Counted from the stretch's first letter, positions 11,816 through 21,099 are shown. The stretch is 64,000 bases of DNA from Pseudomonas cremoris (GCF_014230465.1 NZ_JAAXCY010000013.1:62001-126000); one strand, 5' to 3'. Made by a program: numbers and translations. Notes: generated by a model not told the origin, from the sequence alone.

Positions 11816-13045
11816 TTACTTATCCACCAGTACTTTCGGATTCGAGTTACCCCACACCGTATACAGATCCGCCAGCAGCGCCCCGTTGATGTCCTCGACT
11901 TCCGTCTGCGTGGTCTCCACTTTCCCCTGTTTGCCAAACAACACCACCTCATCCCCACTCTTCACTGTGGGCACATCGGTCACGTCCACCATCAACGTGT
12001 TCATCGACACCTTGCCCACCACCGGCACGCGGTGCCCGTTGATCAGCACGATGCCTTTGTTGGTGAACGCGCGGCGATAGCCGTCGGAGTAACCCACGGT
12101 GATGTTCGCCAGCTTTGAGTCCCGCGCCAGGGTGTAGGTGCGGTCATAGCCAACCGTGTTGCCCTTTGGATAGCTGTTCACCGAGGCCACATGGGACTTG
12201 AACTGCATCACGCGTTTGTATTCGGTAAAGGCCGGCACGGTATCGCCAAACAGCAGGCCGCCGGGGCGGACCATGTCCAGGCGTGCTTCCGGCACTTCCA
12301 GGGTGGCGAAGGAGTTGGCCGCGTGCAGGGTGATTTTGCTGCGGTCCAGTTGGGCGACGTTGATCAACCATTGCGCCTGTTCGTTGAAGGCCTTGAGCCC
12401 GGCGCGTACGTCGGCGGCGTCTTCGACGGCGAAGTGGGTCATGATCGCCTTTACTTCCAGGTTCGGCACCTTGGTGATGGCGACGGCATCGCGACGGCCT
12501 TGTGCGGTGGTCATTTCCACGCCGTTACGGCTCATGCCGCTGGAGTTCAAGCCCAGGTGCACCACCAGCGGGCGGCCGTGCTGCTCGGCGATGAGGCTGG
12601 CGCGTACGGCGAAGTCGAGGTTGCCCACCAATTCTTCGACGTTGTACGGCAGCGCGGCTTCCAGCTCACTCAAGGCGGCGGTGCGTACGCGGATCAGTTG
12701 GCCTTTGAAGCCGCTTTCGCGCACTACACGGATTTCTTCGTTACTGGCGACGCCAACACAGGGCACGCCCAGTTGAATGATCGAAGGCATCAACAAGCCG
12801 ATGCCATGGCCGTAGGCATCCGCCTTGAGGACGGCACAGATTTTCGACTTGTCAGCGAGGGTGGCTTGCAGGGTACGGATGTTGTGTTCGAACGCAGCTT
12901 TGCTGATTTCGACCCAGGCGTTGCTGTCCTGGGTGTGCACTTGCGCCACCCCGTCGGTCATCGACAGTGGCGGGGCGGCGAAGGTTGGGTTGTGCAGCAG
13001 AACCAGGCCCATGGACAGGGCGAGCAGGGAACGAGAGAAGGGCAT
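11816..13045 (-). CDS. alr: Exported broad-specificity amino-acid racemase (Bsr/Alr type)
   Basis: A PLP fold-type III racemase of 409 residues, begun at MPFSRSLLALSMG (an ATG five codons upstream is possible). A signal peptide ends at about PTFAAPP, so the enzyme works in the periplasm. The PLP lysine is in AVLKADAYGHG and the second catalytic tyrosine in NTVGYDRTY. The pattern SNAWVEISKAAFEHNIRTL matches the P. putida broad-specificity racemase closely along its length. Such enzymes make non-canonical D-amino acids (D-Lys, D-Arg, D-Met) that alter peptidoglycan and biofilms. It is not the biosynthetic cytoplasmic alanine racemase. It stands alone, convergent with fba. Confidence 0.9.
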   Translation of the reverse strand: MPFSRSLLALSMGLVLLHNPTFAAPPLSMTDGVAQVHTQDSNAWVEISKAAFEHNIRTLQATLADKSKICAVLKADAYGHGIGLLMPSIIQLGVPCVGVASNEEIRVVRESGFKGQLIRVRTAALSELEAALPYNVEELVGNLDFAVRASLIAEQHGRPLVVHLGLNSSGMSRNGVEMTTAQGRRDAVAITKVPNLEVKAIMTHFAVEDAADVRAGLKAFNEQAQWLINVAQLDRSKITLHAANSFATLEVPEARLDMVRPGGLLFGDTVPAFTEYKRVMQFKSHVASVNSYPKGNTVGYDRTYTLARDSKLANITVGYSDGYRRAFTNKGIVLINGHRVPVVGKVSMNTLMVDVTDVPTVKSGDEVVLFGKQGKVETTQTEVEDINGALLADLYTVWGNSNPKVLVDK

Positions 13046-13188
13046 TTGAGCAGTCTCCATGACTTTTCTTATCGAGGGCTGTGCGCTAGCGCGGCGCCAT
13101 ACTCGGATCGTCCTACAAGAAAGTCGAGACCCTGGTCGCGGTTCTGTCCTAAAGCGTCGTGGGAGAGGGCGCTGAAGCGAATCAGCGG

Positions 13189-13854
13189 TCAGTCGTGGTC
13201 AATATCCAGCTTGGCAAACGTCACCCGCGCGCCTTCCTTGCTGTTGCCGCTGTTGTCCTGCACGTACGCGCCGGCCTTGAAGTACAGCGGCTTGGCTCCC
13301 CATGCGGCACCGATGCGCTCGTTCCACTCGCCATCCGCCGCGTACACGCTTAGCAGCCCGGCTTTATTCAGATTAATGACATAGGTGAAGCTCTTCTCCA
13401 GCGGCACGTTGGAGGCGACGATGATCGTGCGGCCTTCGTCTTCATCCGGGCGCATGCGCACCTTGGCGACGATATTGCCGGTCTGGGTCTTCTCCTTAAA
13501 TTGGTATTCCAACTTGATCAGCGGTTTTTGACTGTCGTACGCGTGAATCTGGCCAATAACGATTTTGCCGCTGGACGGCACCTGGTTGACGGCCAAAGTA
13601 GCACGCAGGAAGTTGTTGGCATCGGGGTAGGTCCAGTTGCGCAGGCGGCCATCGGCGTAGGTTTCGCGCAATTCGCTGCGGGGGTAGATAGCGTTTTCGG
13701 TGCGAGTGCCGGTGACGGGGGTCCAGAATTGCACGTTGCTGCCTTCGGCCTGGAAATATTGGTCCTTGAAGCCGCTAAGCAGTTTCGGGGTGTCGATGGT
13801 CGCCGGCGGTGAGCCGACAGGAATGCTTAGGTTCCAGGTGGAGAGGTCGATCAT
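13189..13854 (-). CDS. Polysaccharide lyase family 7 (alginate lyase)
   Basis: A 221-residue jelly-roll lyase. All three PL7 hallmark motifs are visible: RSELRE (59-64), QIH (102-104) and YFKAGAY (191-197), which carry the catalytic Arg, Gln, His and Tyr. These enzymes cleave alginate by beta-elimination. No signal peptide is present: the protein begins MIDLSTWNLSIPVG, the natural N-terminal strand of the fold, so release would need another route or it acts inside the cell. It is monocistronic and diverges from the c-di-GMP protein gene. Confidence 0.88.
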   Translation of the reverse strand: MIDLSTWNLSIPVGSPPATIDTPKLLSGFKDQYFQAEGSNVQFWTPVTGTRTENAIYPRSELRETYADGRLRNWTYPDANNFLRATLAVNQVPSSGKIVIGQIHAYDSQKPLIKLEYQFKEKTQTGNIVAKVRMRPDEDEGRTIIVASNVPLEKSFTYVINLNKAGLLSVYAADGEWNERIGAAWGAKPLYFKAGAYVQDNSGNSKEGARVTFAKLDIDHD

Positions 13855-14163
13855 GGCAGGTGCCTTTTACTGGGGGTGAAGACTTTGGCCCGCAGGCCAG
13901 ACAGCTTCTTTATAGGCGGTGCTCGCTTGGTTGTTAAACATTTGCTGGCAATTTATTGGCGCCAAATGAATGCCAAAATGCCATGTTTCCCACGGACCGG
14001 GGCCTCCAGCGACTGACCGTTAGTCGGCTTCCCGAACTTTGGCGTCATGATGACACCCAGTTCACTTCTGATTTTTCGGAACCGAGGCTAGAGTGAGGCC
14101 TCAGAGTTTGTCCGGGTTTTCTGTCAGAATTGACCGGAGTTGCTCCCAAGGAAGATAAGTAGC
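13855..14163. other. Divergent intergenic region between the alginate lyase and the GGDEF-EAL gene
   Basis: These 309 bases hold no gene. A perfect ten-base palindrome TTGGCGCCAA lies at 13956-13965, about 100 bases upstream of the lyase start, and could be an operator. A GGAACC element near 14079 upstream of the c-di-GMP gene resembles half of an ECF-sigma promoter, but I cannot support the other half. No hairpin terminator is seen. Confidence 0.4.
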
Positions 14164-16269
14164 ATGGAATGCGCTCCACAACACGGCGATAGCAGTTCGG
14201 TTCTTTTGGTGGTCGATGACTATCCGGAAAACCTCATCAGCATGCGCGCACTTTTGCAGCGGGAAGACTGGCAGGTGATCACCGCCAGCTCTGGCCTGGA
14301 AGCGCTTGAACTGTTGTTGGTGCATGAAGTCGACCTGGTGCTGCTGGACGTCAAGATGCCCGTCATGGACGGCTTTGAAGTAGCCCGCCTGATGCGCGGC
14401 AGCCAGCGCACGCGGATGACGCCGATCATCTTCCTCAGTGCCAATGCGCAATCCGCTGCCGCAGTGCTCGAAGGCTATGCCAGCGGCGCGATCGACTACC
14501 TGTTCAAACCGTTTGACCCGCATATCCTCAAGCCCAAAGTCCAGGCGTTGCTGGAACACCAGCGCAATCGCCGGGCCTTACAGCGCTTGAGCCTGGACCT
14601 GGAGTCCGCACGCGCCTTCAATGCCTCGGTGCTGGACAACGCCGCCGAAGGCATTCTGGTGGTGGGGCAGGAGGGCGTGATCCAGTACGCCAACCCGGCG
14701 ATTTCGCGCTTGCTCAATGCCACGATGGATGAGCTGCAGGGCCAGGACTTCCTCAACTTCCTACAAAAACCCCATGTGCCCTCCTGGCCCGAGTCGCAGA
14801 TGTACGCCGGTTACCGCAAGGGAGAAACCTGGCGCCTGCACGACGCGATCCTGCGCACTGGCCGTGGCCAGCAAGTGCCGGTGGCCTTGTCCTGTGCGCC
14901 ATTGCCCGCCGAGCAGAGGGCCATGGTCGTCACCGTGCTGGACATGTCCGAGGTGCGCCACCTGCACCAGCAACTGGAGTTCCAGGCGGTTACCGACCCG
15001 TTGACCGGGCTGCTTAACCGACGTGGTTTCTATCAAGCGGTCGAGAACAGTTTGCTGCGCAGTGAGCGCGGCGATCAGTCGTTGGTGTTGCTCTACCTGG
15101 ACCTCGACGGTTTCAAGCGGGTCAACGACTCCCTGGGGCATGACGCCGGTGACCGGGTGCTGCGCTGGGTGTCGGAGCAACTGCAGGGCTGCCTGCGCTC
15201 CTACGACATTCTTGGGCGCATGGGCGGTGATGAGTTCACCGCGCTGCTGGAGCTGGAGTTCCCGGAGCAGGCGGCGAAAATTGCGGAAAAACTGATCGAA
15301 AGGGTGTCGATCTGCCAACAGGTCGATGGCCTGGATGTGATGCTGGGCGTCAGCATCGGTATTGCGACCTTCCCTGACTGTGGATCGGATTTGAATGGCC
15401 TGCTGCGCGCGGCTGACATCGCCATGTACGAAGCAAAGCGCGCGGGGCGTCAGCAGTATCGCTATTACGACCAGGAAATGAACGGCCGCGCCCGTTCGCG
15501 GCTGATGCTGGAAGACAGCGTGCGCACGGCGATTCAAAACAAGGATTTCAGCCTGGTCTATCAGCCTCAGGTGTCACTGGAGGACGGCCGTTTGCGCGGG
15601 GTCGAGGCGCTGTTGCGCTGGCAACATCCCAGCGTGGGCGACGTGCCGCCGGGATTGTTTTTGCCGTTGCTGGAAGAGGCGCGGCTGATCAGCCAATTGA
15701 GTGCCTGGATCTACCAACAGGTCGGCGCGCAGCGCCAGGCCTGGCAAACCACGTTCGATGATGAACTGGTGCTGAGCGTGAGCCTGAGCAGCAACCAGTT
15801 CAACATGCCCAACCTGGCCAACCAACTGCAGCAGGTACTGGACCGACATGGGCTACAAGGGCGGCAGTTGGAAGTGGAAATCAGTGAAGACAGTTTGATG
15901 AGCAATCTGGAAGAGTCCGCCAAGCAGCTCAAGCTGCTGCGCCAGATCGGGGTACGCATCGCCCTGGATGACTTTGGTTCGGGCAGTTGTTCCCTGTCCC
16001 ATCTGCGCGACCTGGCGTTCGACACCCTCAAGCTTGACCCGCAATTGGTCGCGCGCCTGCCGGGCTCGGCACGGGACGCCGCATTCGCCCGCAGCATTAT
16101 CCAGCTATGCGGGCATTTTGATGTGTTGGTGGTGGCCGAGGGTGTGGAAAACCACGAGCAAGCCCAGTGGCTCAAGGCCAATGGGTGCGTGTTTATCCAA
16201 GGGGCATGGGCGGCGCATCCGTTGATGGCCGACGAAGTCGCCGGCTGGTCGCACCCTCGTTTACGCTGA
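14164..16269 (+). CDS. Response regulator with PAS, GGDEF and EAL domains (c-di-GMP turnover)
   Basis: A 701-residue cytoplasmic protein. A receiver domain (about 10-130) has the acidic pair VVDDYPE, the phospho-acceptor Asp62 in LVLLDVKMP and the lysine in LFKPFDP. A PAS domain follows (about 150-260). The GGDEF domain has an intact RMGGDEF (about 354-358) with the inhibitory-site RSYD at the canonical five-residue spacing upstream. The EAL domain has EALLRW, DDFGSGSCSL and VAEGVEN, so both activities may be present. The cognate histidine kinase is not adjacent. The ATG at 14164 follows AAGGAAG; a TTG eight codons earlier lacks a ribosome site. Confidence 0.93.
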   Translation: MECAPQHGDSSSVLLVVDDYPENLISMRALLQREDWQVITASSGLEALELLLVHEVDLVLLDVKMPVMDGFEVARLMRGSQRTRMTPIIFLSANAQSAAAVLEGYASGAIDYLFKPFDPHILKPKVQALLEHQRNRRALQRLSLDLESARAFNASVLDNAAEGILVVGQEGVIQYANPAISRLLNATMDELQGQDFLNFLQKPHVPSWPESQMYAGYRKGETWRLHDAILRTGRGQQVPVALSCAPLPAEQRAMVVTVLDMSEVRHLHQQLEFQAVTDPLTGLLNRRGFYQAVENSLLRSERGDQSLVLLYLDLDGFKRVNDSLGHDAGDRVLRWVSEQLQGCLRSYDILGRMGGDEFTALLELEFPEQAAKIAEKLIERVSICQQVDGLDVMLGVSIGIATFPDCGSDLNGLLRAADIAMYEAKRAGRQQYRYYDQEMNGRARSRLMLEDSVRTAIQNKDFSLVYQPQVSLEDGRLRGVEALLRWQHPSVGDVPPGLFLPLLEEARLISQLSAWIYQQVGAQRQAWQTTFDDELVLSVSLSSNQFNMPNLANQLQQVLDRHGLQGRQLEVEISEDSLMSNLEESAKQLKLLRQIGVRIALDDFGSGSCSLSHLRDLAFDTLKLDPQLVARLPGSARDAAFARSIIQLCGHFDVLVVAEGVENHEQAQWLKANGCVFIQGAWAAHPLMADEVAGWSHPRLR

Positions 16270-16311
16270 ATTCGCTACACTGGCGGCCATTCGAACCCTG
16301 TTGCAGAACCC

Positions 16312-16812
16312 ATGACCGCACTGAAATACCTCCAGGCCTATCCCGCTGCCCTTCAAGAGCAAGTGCGCCAACTGATCGCCAAGGACCAGTTGGGTGCCTA
16401 CCTGGAACAACGTTACCCCGAACGTCACGCCGTGCAGAGCGACAAGGCCTTGTACGCCTATGCCTTGGCCTTGAAGCAGGAACACCTGCGCAACGCCCCG
16501 GCCATCGACAAGGTGCTGTTCGATAACCGGCTGGACCTGACCCACCGCGCCCTGGGTCTGCACACCACGATTTCCCGCGTGCAGGGCGGTAACCTCAAAT
16601 CCAAGAAAGAGATTCGCATCGCCGCGTTGTTCAAGGAAGCGGCGCCGGAGTTTCTGCGCATGATCGTGGTGCACGAACTGGCGCACTTCAAGGAATCGGA
16701 CCACAACAAGGCGTTCTACAAACTCTGTGAGTACATGATGCCGGGCTACCATCAGGTGGAATTCGACCTGCGGGTGTACCTCACGTATCGCGACCTGCAG
16801 GGCAAGCCCTGA
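16312..16812 (+). CDS. YgjP-type zinc metallohydrolase (DUF45/WLM-like)
   Basis: A 166-residue protein with the zinc motif HELAH (121-125) and a third ligand His131 in FKESDHNKAFY, the spacing of the YgjP/DUF45 metallopeptidase-like family. No signal peptide, so it is cytoplasmic. The substrate is not known. It follows the c-di-GMP gene by 42 bases and precedes a small winged-helix gene by 19 bases, so the three may be co-transcribed. Confidence 0.82.
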   Translation: MTALKYLQAYPAALQEQVRQLIAKDQLGAYLEQRYPERHAVQSDKALYAYALALKQEHLRNAPAIDKVLFDNRLDLTHRALGLHTTISRVQGGNLKSKKEIRIAALFKEAAPEFLRMIVVHELAHFKESDHNKAFYKLCEYMMPGYHQVEFDLRVYLTYRDLQGKP

Positions 16813-16831
16813 CCGCACAAGGCGATTGACC

Positions 16832-17128
16832 ATGGAAGTGAGCAAGACCAAAAGCAGTTTCTACCGTCGCCTGTATGTGGCGTATTTGATCGACAGCGGG
16901 CAGGCCAGTAATGTGCCGGCGCTGACCGACGCTACCGGCATGCCCCGGCGTACGGCGCAGGACACGATTGCCGCGTTGGCGGACTTGGATATTGTGTGTG
17001 AATTTGAGCAGGAAGACGGTGCGCGCAATCATGCGGGGCACTATCGGATTCGCAGTTGGGGGGCGATTGACCGGGGGTGGATCGAGGCTAACCTGGCTTC
17101 GGTGAAGCAGGTATTAGGTTATCCCTGA
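16832..17128 (+). CDS. Small winged-helix DNA-binding protein
   Basis: A 98-residue protein, MEVSKTKSSFYRRLYVAYLID, whose middle (NVPALTDATGMPRRTAQDTIAAL) reads as a helix-turn-helix. It is followed by the wing DIVCEFEQEDGARNHAGHYRI. It resembles the stand-alone winged-helix family HTH_43. The target is unknown. The ATG at 16832 follows AAGG; a TTG two codons earlier is a weaker start. It is the last gene before a REPIN. Confidence 0.68.
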   Translation: MEVSKTKSSFYRRLYVAYLIDSGQASNVPALTDATGMPRRTAQDTIAALADLDIVCEFEQEDGARNHAGHYRIRSWGAIDRGWIEANLASVKQVLGYP

Positions 17129-17152
17129 AGGTCGGTGGCGTATCGTCTGACG

Positions 17153-17237
17153 TCTTCGCGAGCAAGCCCGCTCCCACATCGACCGCATTCCAAATGATGT
17201 GCGCGGTTAAATGTGGGAGCGGGCTTGCTCGCGAAGA
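17153..17237. repeat. REPIN
   Basis: Inverted arms TCTTCGCGAGCAAGCCCGC...CCCACAT and their reverse complement around a loop of about 30 bases. It separates the converging winged-helix and acetyltransferase genes and may also act as a transcript-end hairpin. Confidence 0.9.
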
Positions 17238-17242
17238 GGCCC

Positions 17243-17695
17243 TTATAGGCGCCGCATACCTATATGCGGAATATCATCCTCAAGGTATTCCTCCCCCGCC
17301 ACCATAAACCCATACCGCCCGTAATACCCCTGCAAATGCGCTTGGGCCGACAGGAAAATCGGGGTTTCAGGCCATATTTCCTCAATCTGCCGAAGGGTCT
17401 CTTCCATCATCTGGTGCCCAAGGCCAGTGCCTCGCGCCACGGGCGCCACGATCACGCGGCCGATCACCACATCACCGCCCTGGGACTCTGGGTCCAGCAG
17501 GCGCAGGTAAGCCACCAGTTGGTCATCCTGCCAGGCCATCAGGTGGTGGGTGTCGCCGTCCAGGTCCTGCCCGTCGATGTCCTGATACACACATTTCTGC
17601 TCAACGACGAACACTTCGCCCCGCAGGCGCAGGATGGCGTACAGCTGCTCCTTGCCGAGGTCAGTGTGATGTTTGCAGACCCATTCGACTGTCAT
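17243..17695 (-). CDS. ElaA-type GNAT acetyltransferase
   Basis: A 150-residue GNAT protein starting MTVEWVCKHHTDLGKEQLY. The frame runs on upstream for 92 codons without similarity and the ATG at 17695 is the family start. The ElaA pattern YAILRLRGEVFVVEQKCVYQ is at the N-terminus, the acetyl-CoA loop VARGTGLGHQMM in the middle and GYYGRYGF near the end. The acceptor is unknown. It is a single gene, with the divergent solute-binding protein upstream. Confidence 0.83.
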   Translation of the reverse strand: MTVEWVCKHHTDLGKEQLYAILRLRGEVFVVEQKCVYQDIDGQDLDGDTHHLMAWQDDQLVAYLRLLDPESQGGDVVIGRVIVAPVARGTGLGHQMMEETLRQIEEIWPETPIFLSAQAHLQGYYGRYGFMVAGEEYLEDDIPHIGMRRL

Positions 17696-17871
17696 GGTGA
17701 GTTCTCTTATTAATGTCTGCTTCGGATAGTAAGCGCGGCAGCGGTTTGTGTCTAAATCGGCTATTTTTGTGAGTGAAATCAATTTGCCATCATTGAATGC
17801 ATTCGCCCTGCGTTTCTTTGTGTAATCTTCAACTACTGTTAGATCCTCAGTGCCCGCCAAGGACCGTAAGC

Positions 17872-18609
17872 ATGCCGCGATTTTCTCGTGCCGTTGCTTT
17901 AATTGGAGTGTTGCTGTTTTCCCAGCCAGTGTTCGCCCAGCGCTTGCGCCTGGTGGCGGATGCGTGGCCACCGTTTACCGATGCCACCTTGATCAATGGT
18001 GGCTTGGCGACCGATATCGTCAGTACGGCCCTGGCGCGTGCGGGCTATGCCAGTGATTTTGAACAGGTGCCCTGGGCGCGGGCGTTGATGGGCGTGGGCG
18101 ATGGGCGTTATGACGTGCTGGTCAACGCCTGGTACGACGATGCCCGTACACAGTTGGGGCAGTTCTCCGGCGAATACTTGCTCAACCGTGTGCGCTTCAT
18201 GAAGCGTCGCGACGACAGCATCGACTTCCAGAACCTGGAGCAACTGCACGGCTACCCCATTGCAGTGGTGCGCGGTTACGCCTATTCGGCGGCGTTCGAT
18301 TCGGATGCACAGCTACAGAAAGTCCCGGTGCACAACTTTGCCATGGCCGTACGCATGTTGGCAGCGCAGCGGGTGCGGCTGACGGTAGAGGACGAGTACG
18401 TGGCGCGCTACTACCTGTCGCGCGAATCGGCGCGGGTGCGCAATGCGGTGGAGTTTTTACCCAAGCCGTTGAGTGAAAACAGCCTGCATATCCTGGTGAG
18501 CCTGAAGAACCCCGAGCATGAGCAGATCGTTGCAGGTTTTGATCGGGAGATTGCCAAGATGAAGGTCGATGGCAGTTATGCGCGGTTGATGAAGCAGCAT
18601 GGGATGTAG
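17872..18609 (+). CDS. Periplasmic solute-binding protein, amino-acid (SBP_bac_3) type
   Basis: A 245-residue secreted protein with signal peptide MPRFSRAVALIGVLLFSQPVFA. The mature part begins with RLRLVADAWPPFTDA, the entry strand of family-3 solute-binding proteins, and continues in the LATDIVSTALARAGY and VPWARALMGVGDGRYDVLV pattern. No permease or ATPase gene is nearby, so it may be an orphan binding protein or a periplasmic sensor. The ATG at 17872 follows AAGGACC. Confidence 0.82.
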   Translation: MPRFSRAVALIGVLLFSQPVFAQRLRLVADAWPPFTDATLINGGLATDIVSTALARAGYASDFEQVPWARALMGVGDGRYDVLVNAWYDDARTQLGQFSGEYLLNRVRFMKRRDDSIDFQNLEQLHGYPIAVVRGYAYSAAFDSDAQLQKVPVHNFAMAVRMLAAQRVRLTVEDEYVARYYLSRESARVRNAVEFLPKPLSENSLHILVSLKNPEHEQIVAGFDREIAKMKVDGSYARLMKQHGM

Positions 18610-18623
18610 CGTCTGGAAGGGCC

Positions 18624-18710
18624 TCTTCGCGAGCAAGCCCGCTCCCACATTGAACCGCGTATACCCTTTGGAATACGGTCAAATGTGGGAGCGGGCTTGC
18701 TCGCGAAGGC
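18624..18710. repeat. REPIN
   Basis: Inverted CTTCGCGAGCAAGCCCGCTC...ACATT arms around a short loop. It ends three bases before the stop codon of the YccS-type gene, between two converging genes. Confidence 0.9.
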
Positions 18711-18713
18711 GAT

Positions 18714-20897
18714 CTAAGCCTCGCCAGTTTCCTTGATCAGATGCGCAGCCAACGTTCGCAACGGCCCCAACTGCCGGCAAATCAACGCCAACTGAGTTTG
18801 CACCAACCGTTGCCCCTCATCGATCTCGTCCGGCATCTGCTCCAGGTCCGCCGCCAGTGCTTCCTCGGCATCGCTCTGGATCGCAATCGGCTGCTTGTTG
18901 GCCAACCCGGTGGCGATTTCATCGATGCTCGCCGCCAGCGTATTGCCGGCCCCCTCGATCAAATGCTCGCGCACTTCGGCCGGCAACTGGGTCTCACGGT
19001 GCGCGCCAAGTCCCGACAAATAGCTGAGCAACGTGTGCGACAACACCAAAAAGCGGAAGCCCACGTCGGCCTCCTTACGGAAGTGGCCCGGTTCCATCAG
19101 CATATTGGCCAGGGTGGTCGACAGCGCGGCATCGGCGTTGTGCGCGTTGCGTCGGGCCAGGCGATAGGCCAGGTCATCGCTCTTGCCGGCGGCGTATTGC
19201 TGCATGATTTGGCGCAAGTAGATGCTGTTGCAGGTCAGGGTGTTGGCCAGCACTTTGTTCAGGCGTCGACCTTGCCAGTCCGGCAGGAACAGGAACACCG
19301 CCAGGCCCGCAATCAGGCTGCCGAGCAAGGTATCGAACAGGCGCGGCAGGAACAGCCCGTATCCGTCGCCCACCTGGTTGAAGCAGAACAGCACCATCAA
19401 CGTGATTGCCGCTGTGGCCAGGGTGTAACGGGTGGTGCGGTTGATAAAGAACACCAGGCCCGCCGCGATGGCGAACATCGATTGCACCAGAGGGCTTGGG
19501 AACAGGTCGAACAGCGCCCAAGCCACCGTAAGGCCGATGGCCGTGCCGATGATCCGCTGGCCGAGCTTGCGCCGCGTGGCGCCATAGTTGGGCTGGCACA
19601 CGAACAGCGTGGTGAGGATGATCCAATAACCCTGGGACGCGTGGATCGCGTGGAGCATGCCGTAGCCGACGGTCAGTGCCAGGGACAAGCGCAAGGCATG
19701 ACGGAACAGCAAGGAGGTCGGCGTCATCTGGGTGCGCAGGCGCGTCCACATCTCCTTCAAATTGCGCGGGGCGCGATCCAGCAGGTTACTGTCGGCGGCA
19801 TCGGCCAGTGAGTCGGGGTTGCTGGCGTCGCTGAGCAGGCGGTCGAGGGTGGACAGGTTGGCCGCCAGGGCACGCAGCGAACGCAGCAAGCCGCGCCAGG
19901 CCGGGTTGCTTTGAATACGCAGGTGTTCAAGAGAGGCGTTCAGGTCGCCCAAGGCCTCGGCGAAGCTGTCGTCATAGATGAATGGCTGGCGCAATTGGAT
20001 CGATTCGGCCAGGGTCTGGCAGGCCTTGCCCTGCTGGCGCAGCAGGCGTTGGCAGCGGAATAGCACGTCGCTGTGGAAGAACGCTTCAGCCAGCGCGTTG
20101 TAGGGGTAGTGGGAGGAGCTGGCGCGTTCGTGGATGTCTTGGGCGAGAAAGTACAACTTGAGGTAGCGACTGACCTTCGACCCCGGTCGACCGTTGCCCA
20201 CGCGGTGCAGAATGATTTCCTTCGCGGCGTTCAGCGCGGCCACCACACGGCCATTTTGCTGGGCCAGTTCCAGGCGGCGGGCTTCCACATCCAGCTGGCG
20301 GATCGGTTCGAACAATGACGACTTGAGCTTGAGGTAACGCCCCAGTTCGCGGAACAACCGCGCCAGGCTTTGTTGCACCGGCTGGTTGGAAAACAGCGCC
20401 TGCCACAGCACGGAAAGCGCGCCATACCAGGCGGCGCCGGCCACCAGCAGCAGGGGCTCATGCCAGAAATCCGAGACCGCACCGCCGCGCTGGTCCACAC
20501 CGATCATGGTGTACACCGACAGAATCAGCGTCGCCGACGCAATCGCGCCATAGCGTTCGCCGAGGGCGCCGAGCATGGTCAGGCCGAACGTGGCCAAGGC
20601 CAGGGCAATTGCGAAGATCCACGGATAAGGGAACAGCAGCTCTACCGACAACGCGGCGATGCTGAAACACACCAGCGTCACGGCGAGCGCATTGAGGCGG
20701 CCTTGCCAACTGTCATCGGTCTCGGCCAGGGCACTGGCGATAATCCCCAGGAACAGTGGGATCAGCAGGGTCATTTCATCTTGATACCAGCACAGCGCCA
20801 TGCTGCCGGTGAGGGCGATGAATACCCGAACGCTGTAACTGAATTTATCCAGCGCCCACAGGCGCCGCATGGACTGCTTGAACGAGGTCGATGACAT
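18714..20897 (-). CDS. yccS: YccS/FUSC-family inner-membrane protein
   Basis: A 727-residue membrane protein with two membrane blocks of about six segments each. The first is N-terminal (VFIALTGSMALCWYQDEMTL onward, to about residue 160) and the second lies at about 395-530 (LRLSLALTVGYGMLHAI, WIILTTLFVCQPNYGATRRK). Each is followed by a long soluble helical part. The FUSC motif PNYGATRRKLGQRIIGTAIG is intact. The family (YccS, YhfK, AaeB relatives) is suspected to export aromatic acids or similar compounds; the substrate here is unknown. It is a single gene flanked by REPINs. Confidence 0.86.
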   Translation of the reverse strand: MSSTSFKQSMRRLWALDKFSYSVRVFIALTGSMALCWYQDEMTLLIPLFLGIIASALAETDDSWQGRLNALAVTLVCFSIAALSVELLFPYPWIFAIALALATFGLTMLGALGERYGAIASATLILSVYTMIGVDQRGGAVSDFWHEPLLLVAGAAWYGALSVLWQALFSNQPVQQSLARLFRELGRYLKLKSSLFEPIRQLDVEARRLELAQQNGRVVAALNAAKEIILHRVGNGRPGSKVSRYLKLYFLAQDIHERASSSHYPYNALAEAFFHSDVLFRCQRLLRQQGKACQTLAESIQLRQPFIYDDSFAEALGDLNASLEHLRIQSNPAWRGLLRSLRALAANLSTLDRLLSDASNPDSLADAADSNLLDRAPRNLKEMWTRLRTQMTPTSLLFRHALRLSLALTVGYGMLHAIHASQGYWIILTTLFVCQPNYGATRRKLGQRIIGTAIGLTVAWALFDLFPSPLVQSMFAIAAGLVFFINRTTRYTLATAAITLMVLFCFNQVGDGYGLFLPRLFDTLLGSLIAGLAVFLFLPDWQGRRLNKVLANTLTCNSIYLRQIMQQYAAGKSDDLAYRLARRNAHNADAALSTTLANMLMEPGHFRKEADVGFRFLVLSHTLLSYLSGLGAHRETQLPAEVREHLIEGAGNTLAASIDEIATGLANKQPIAIQSDAEEALAADLEQMPDEIDEGQRLVQTQLALICRQLGPLRTLAAHLIKETGEA

Positions 20898-21010
20898 GAA
20901 GTCTGGAGTCTTCCGGGACGATGCCGCTAAATTGAGCCATCAGTGACGTCACGGCAAGGGTGGTGATCACATCTGCTGGCAAATTATTCCCAAGCGCACC
21001 ACAAAACCAA

Positions 21011-21099
21011 TGTGTGCGGGCTTGCTCGCGAAAACGGTGGGTCAGACACACATGTGCCGACTGATCCACCGCATTCGCGAGCAAGCCCGCTCCCACATT
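21011..21099. repeat. REPIN with one diverged arm
   Basis: The left arm (TGTGTGCGGGCTTGCTCGCG) has lost bases compared with the right arm (ATTCGCGAGCAAGCCCGCTC...). It lies upstream of yccS and just past the end of the flavoprotein gene. Confidence 0.85.

Noticed and set aside
17696..17971. 92-codon N-terminal extension of the ElaA-type acetyltransferase
   Set aside because: It overlaps the divergent gene's upstream region and does not match the family; the ATG at 17695 is the normal start.
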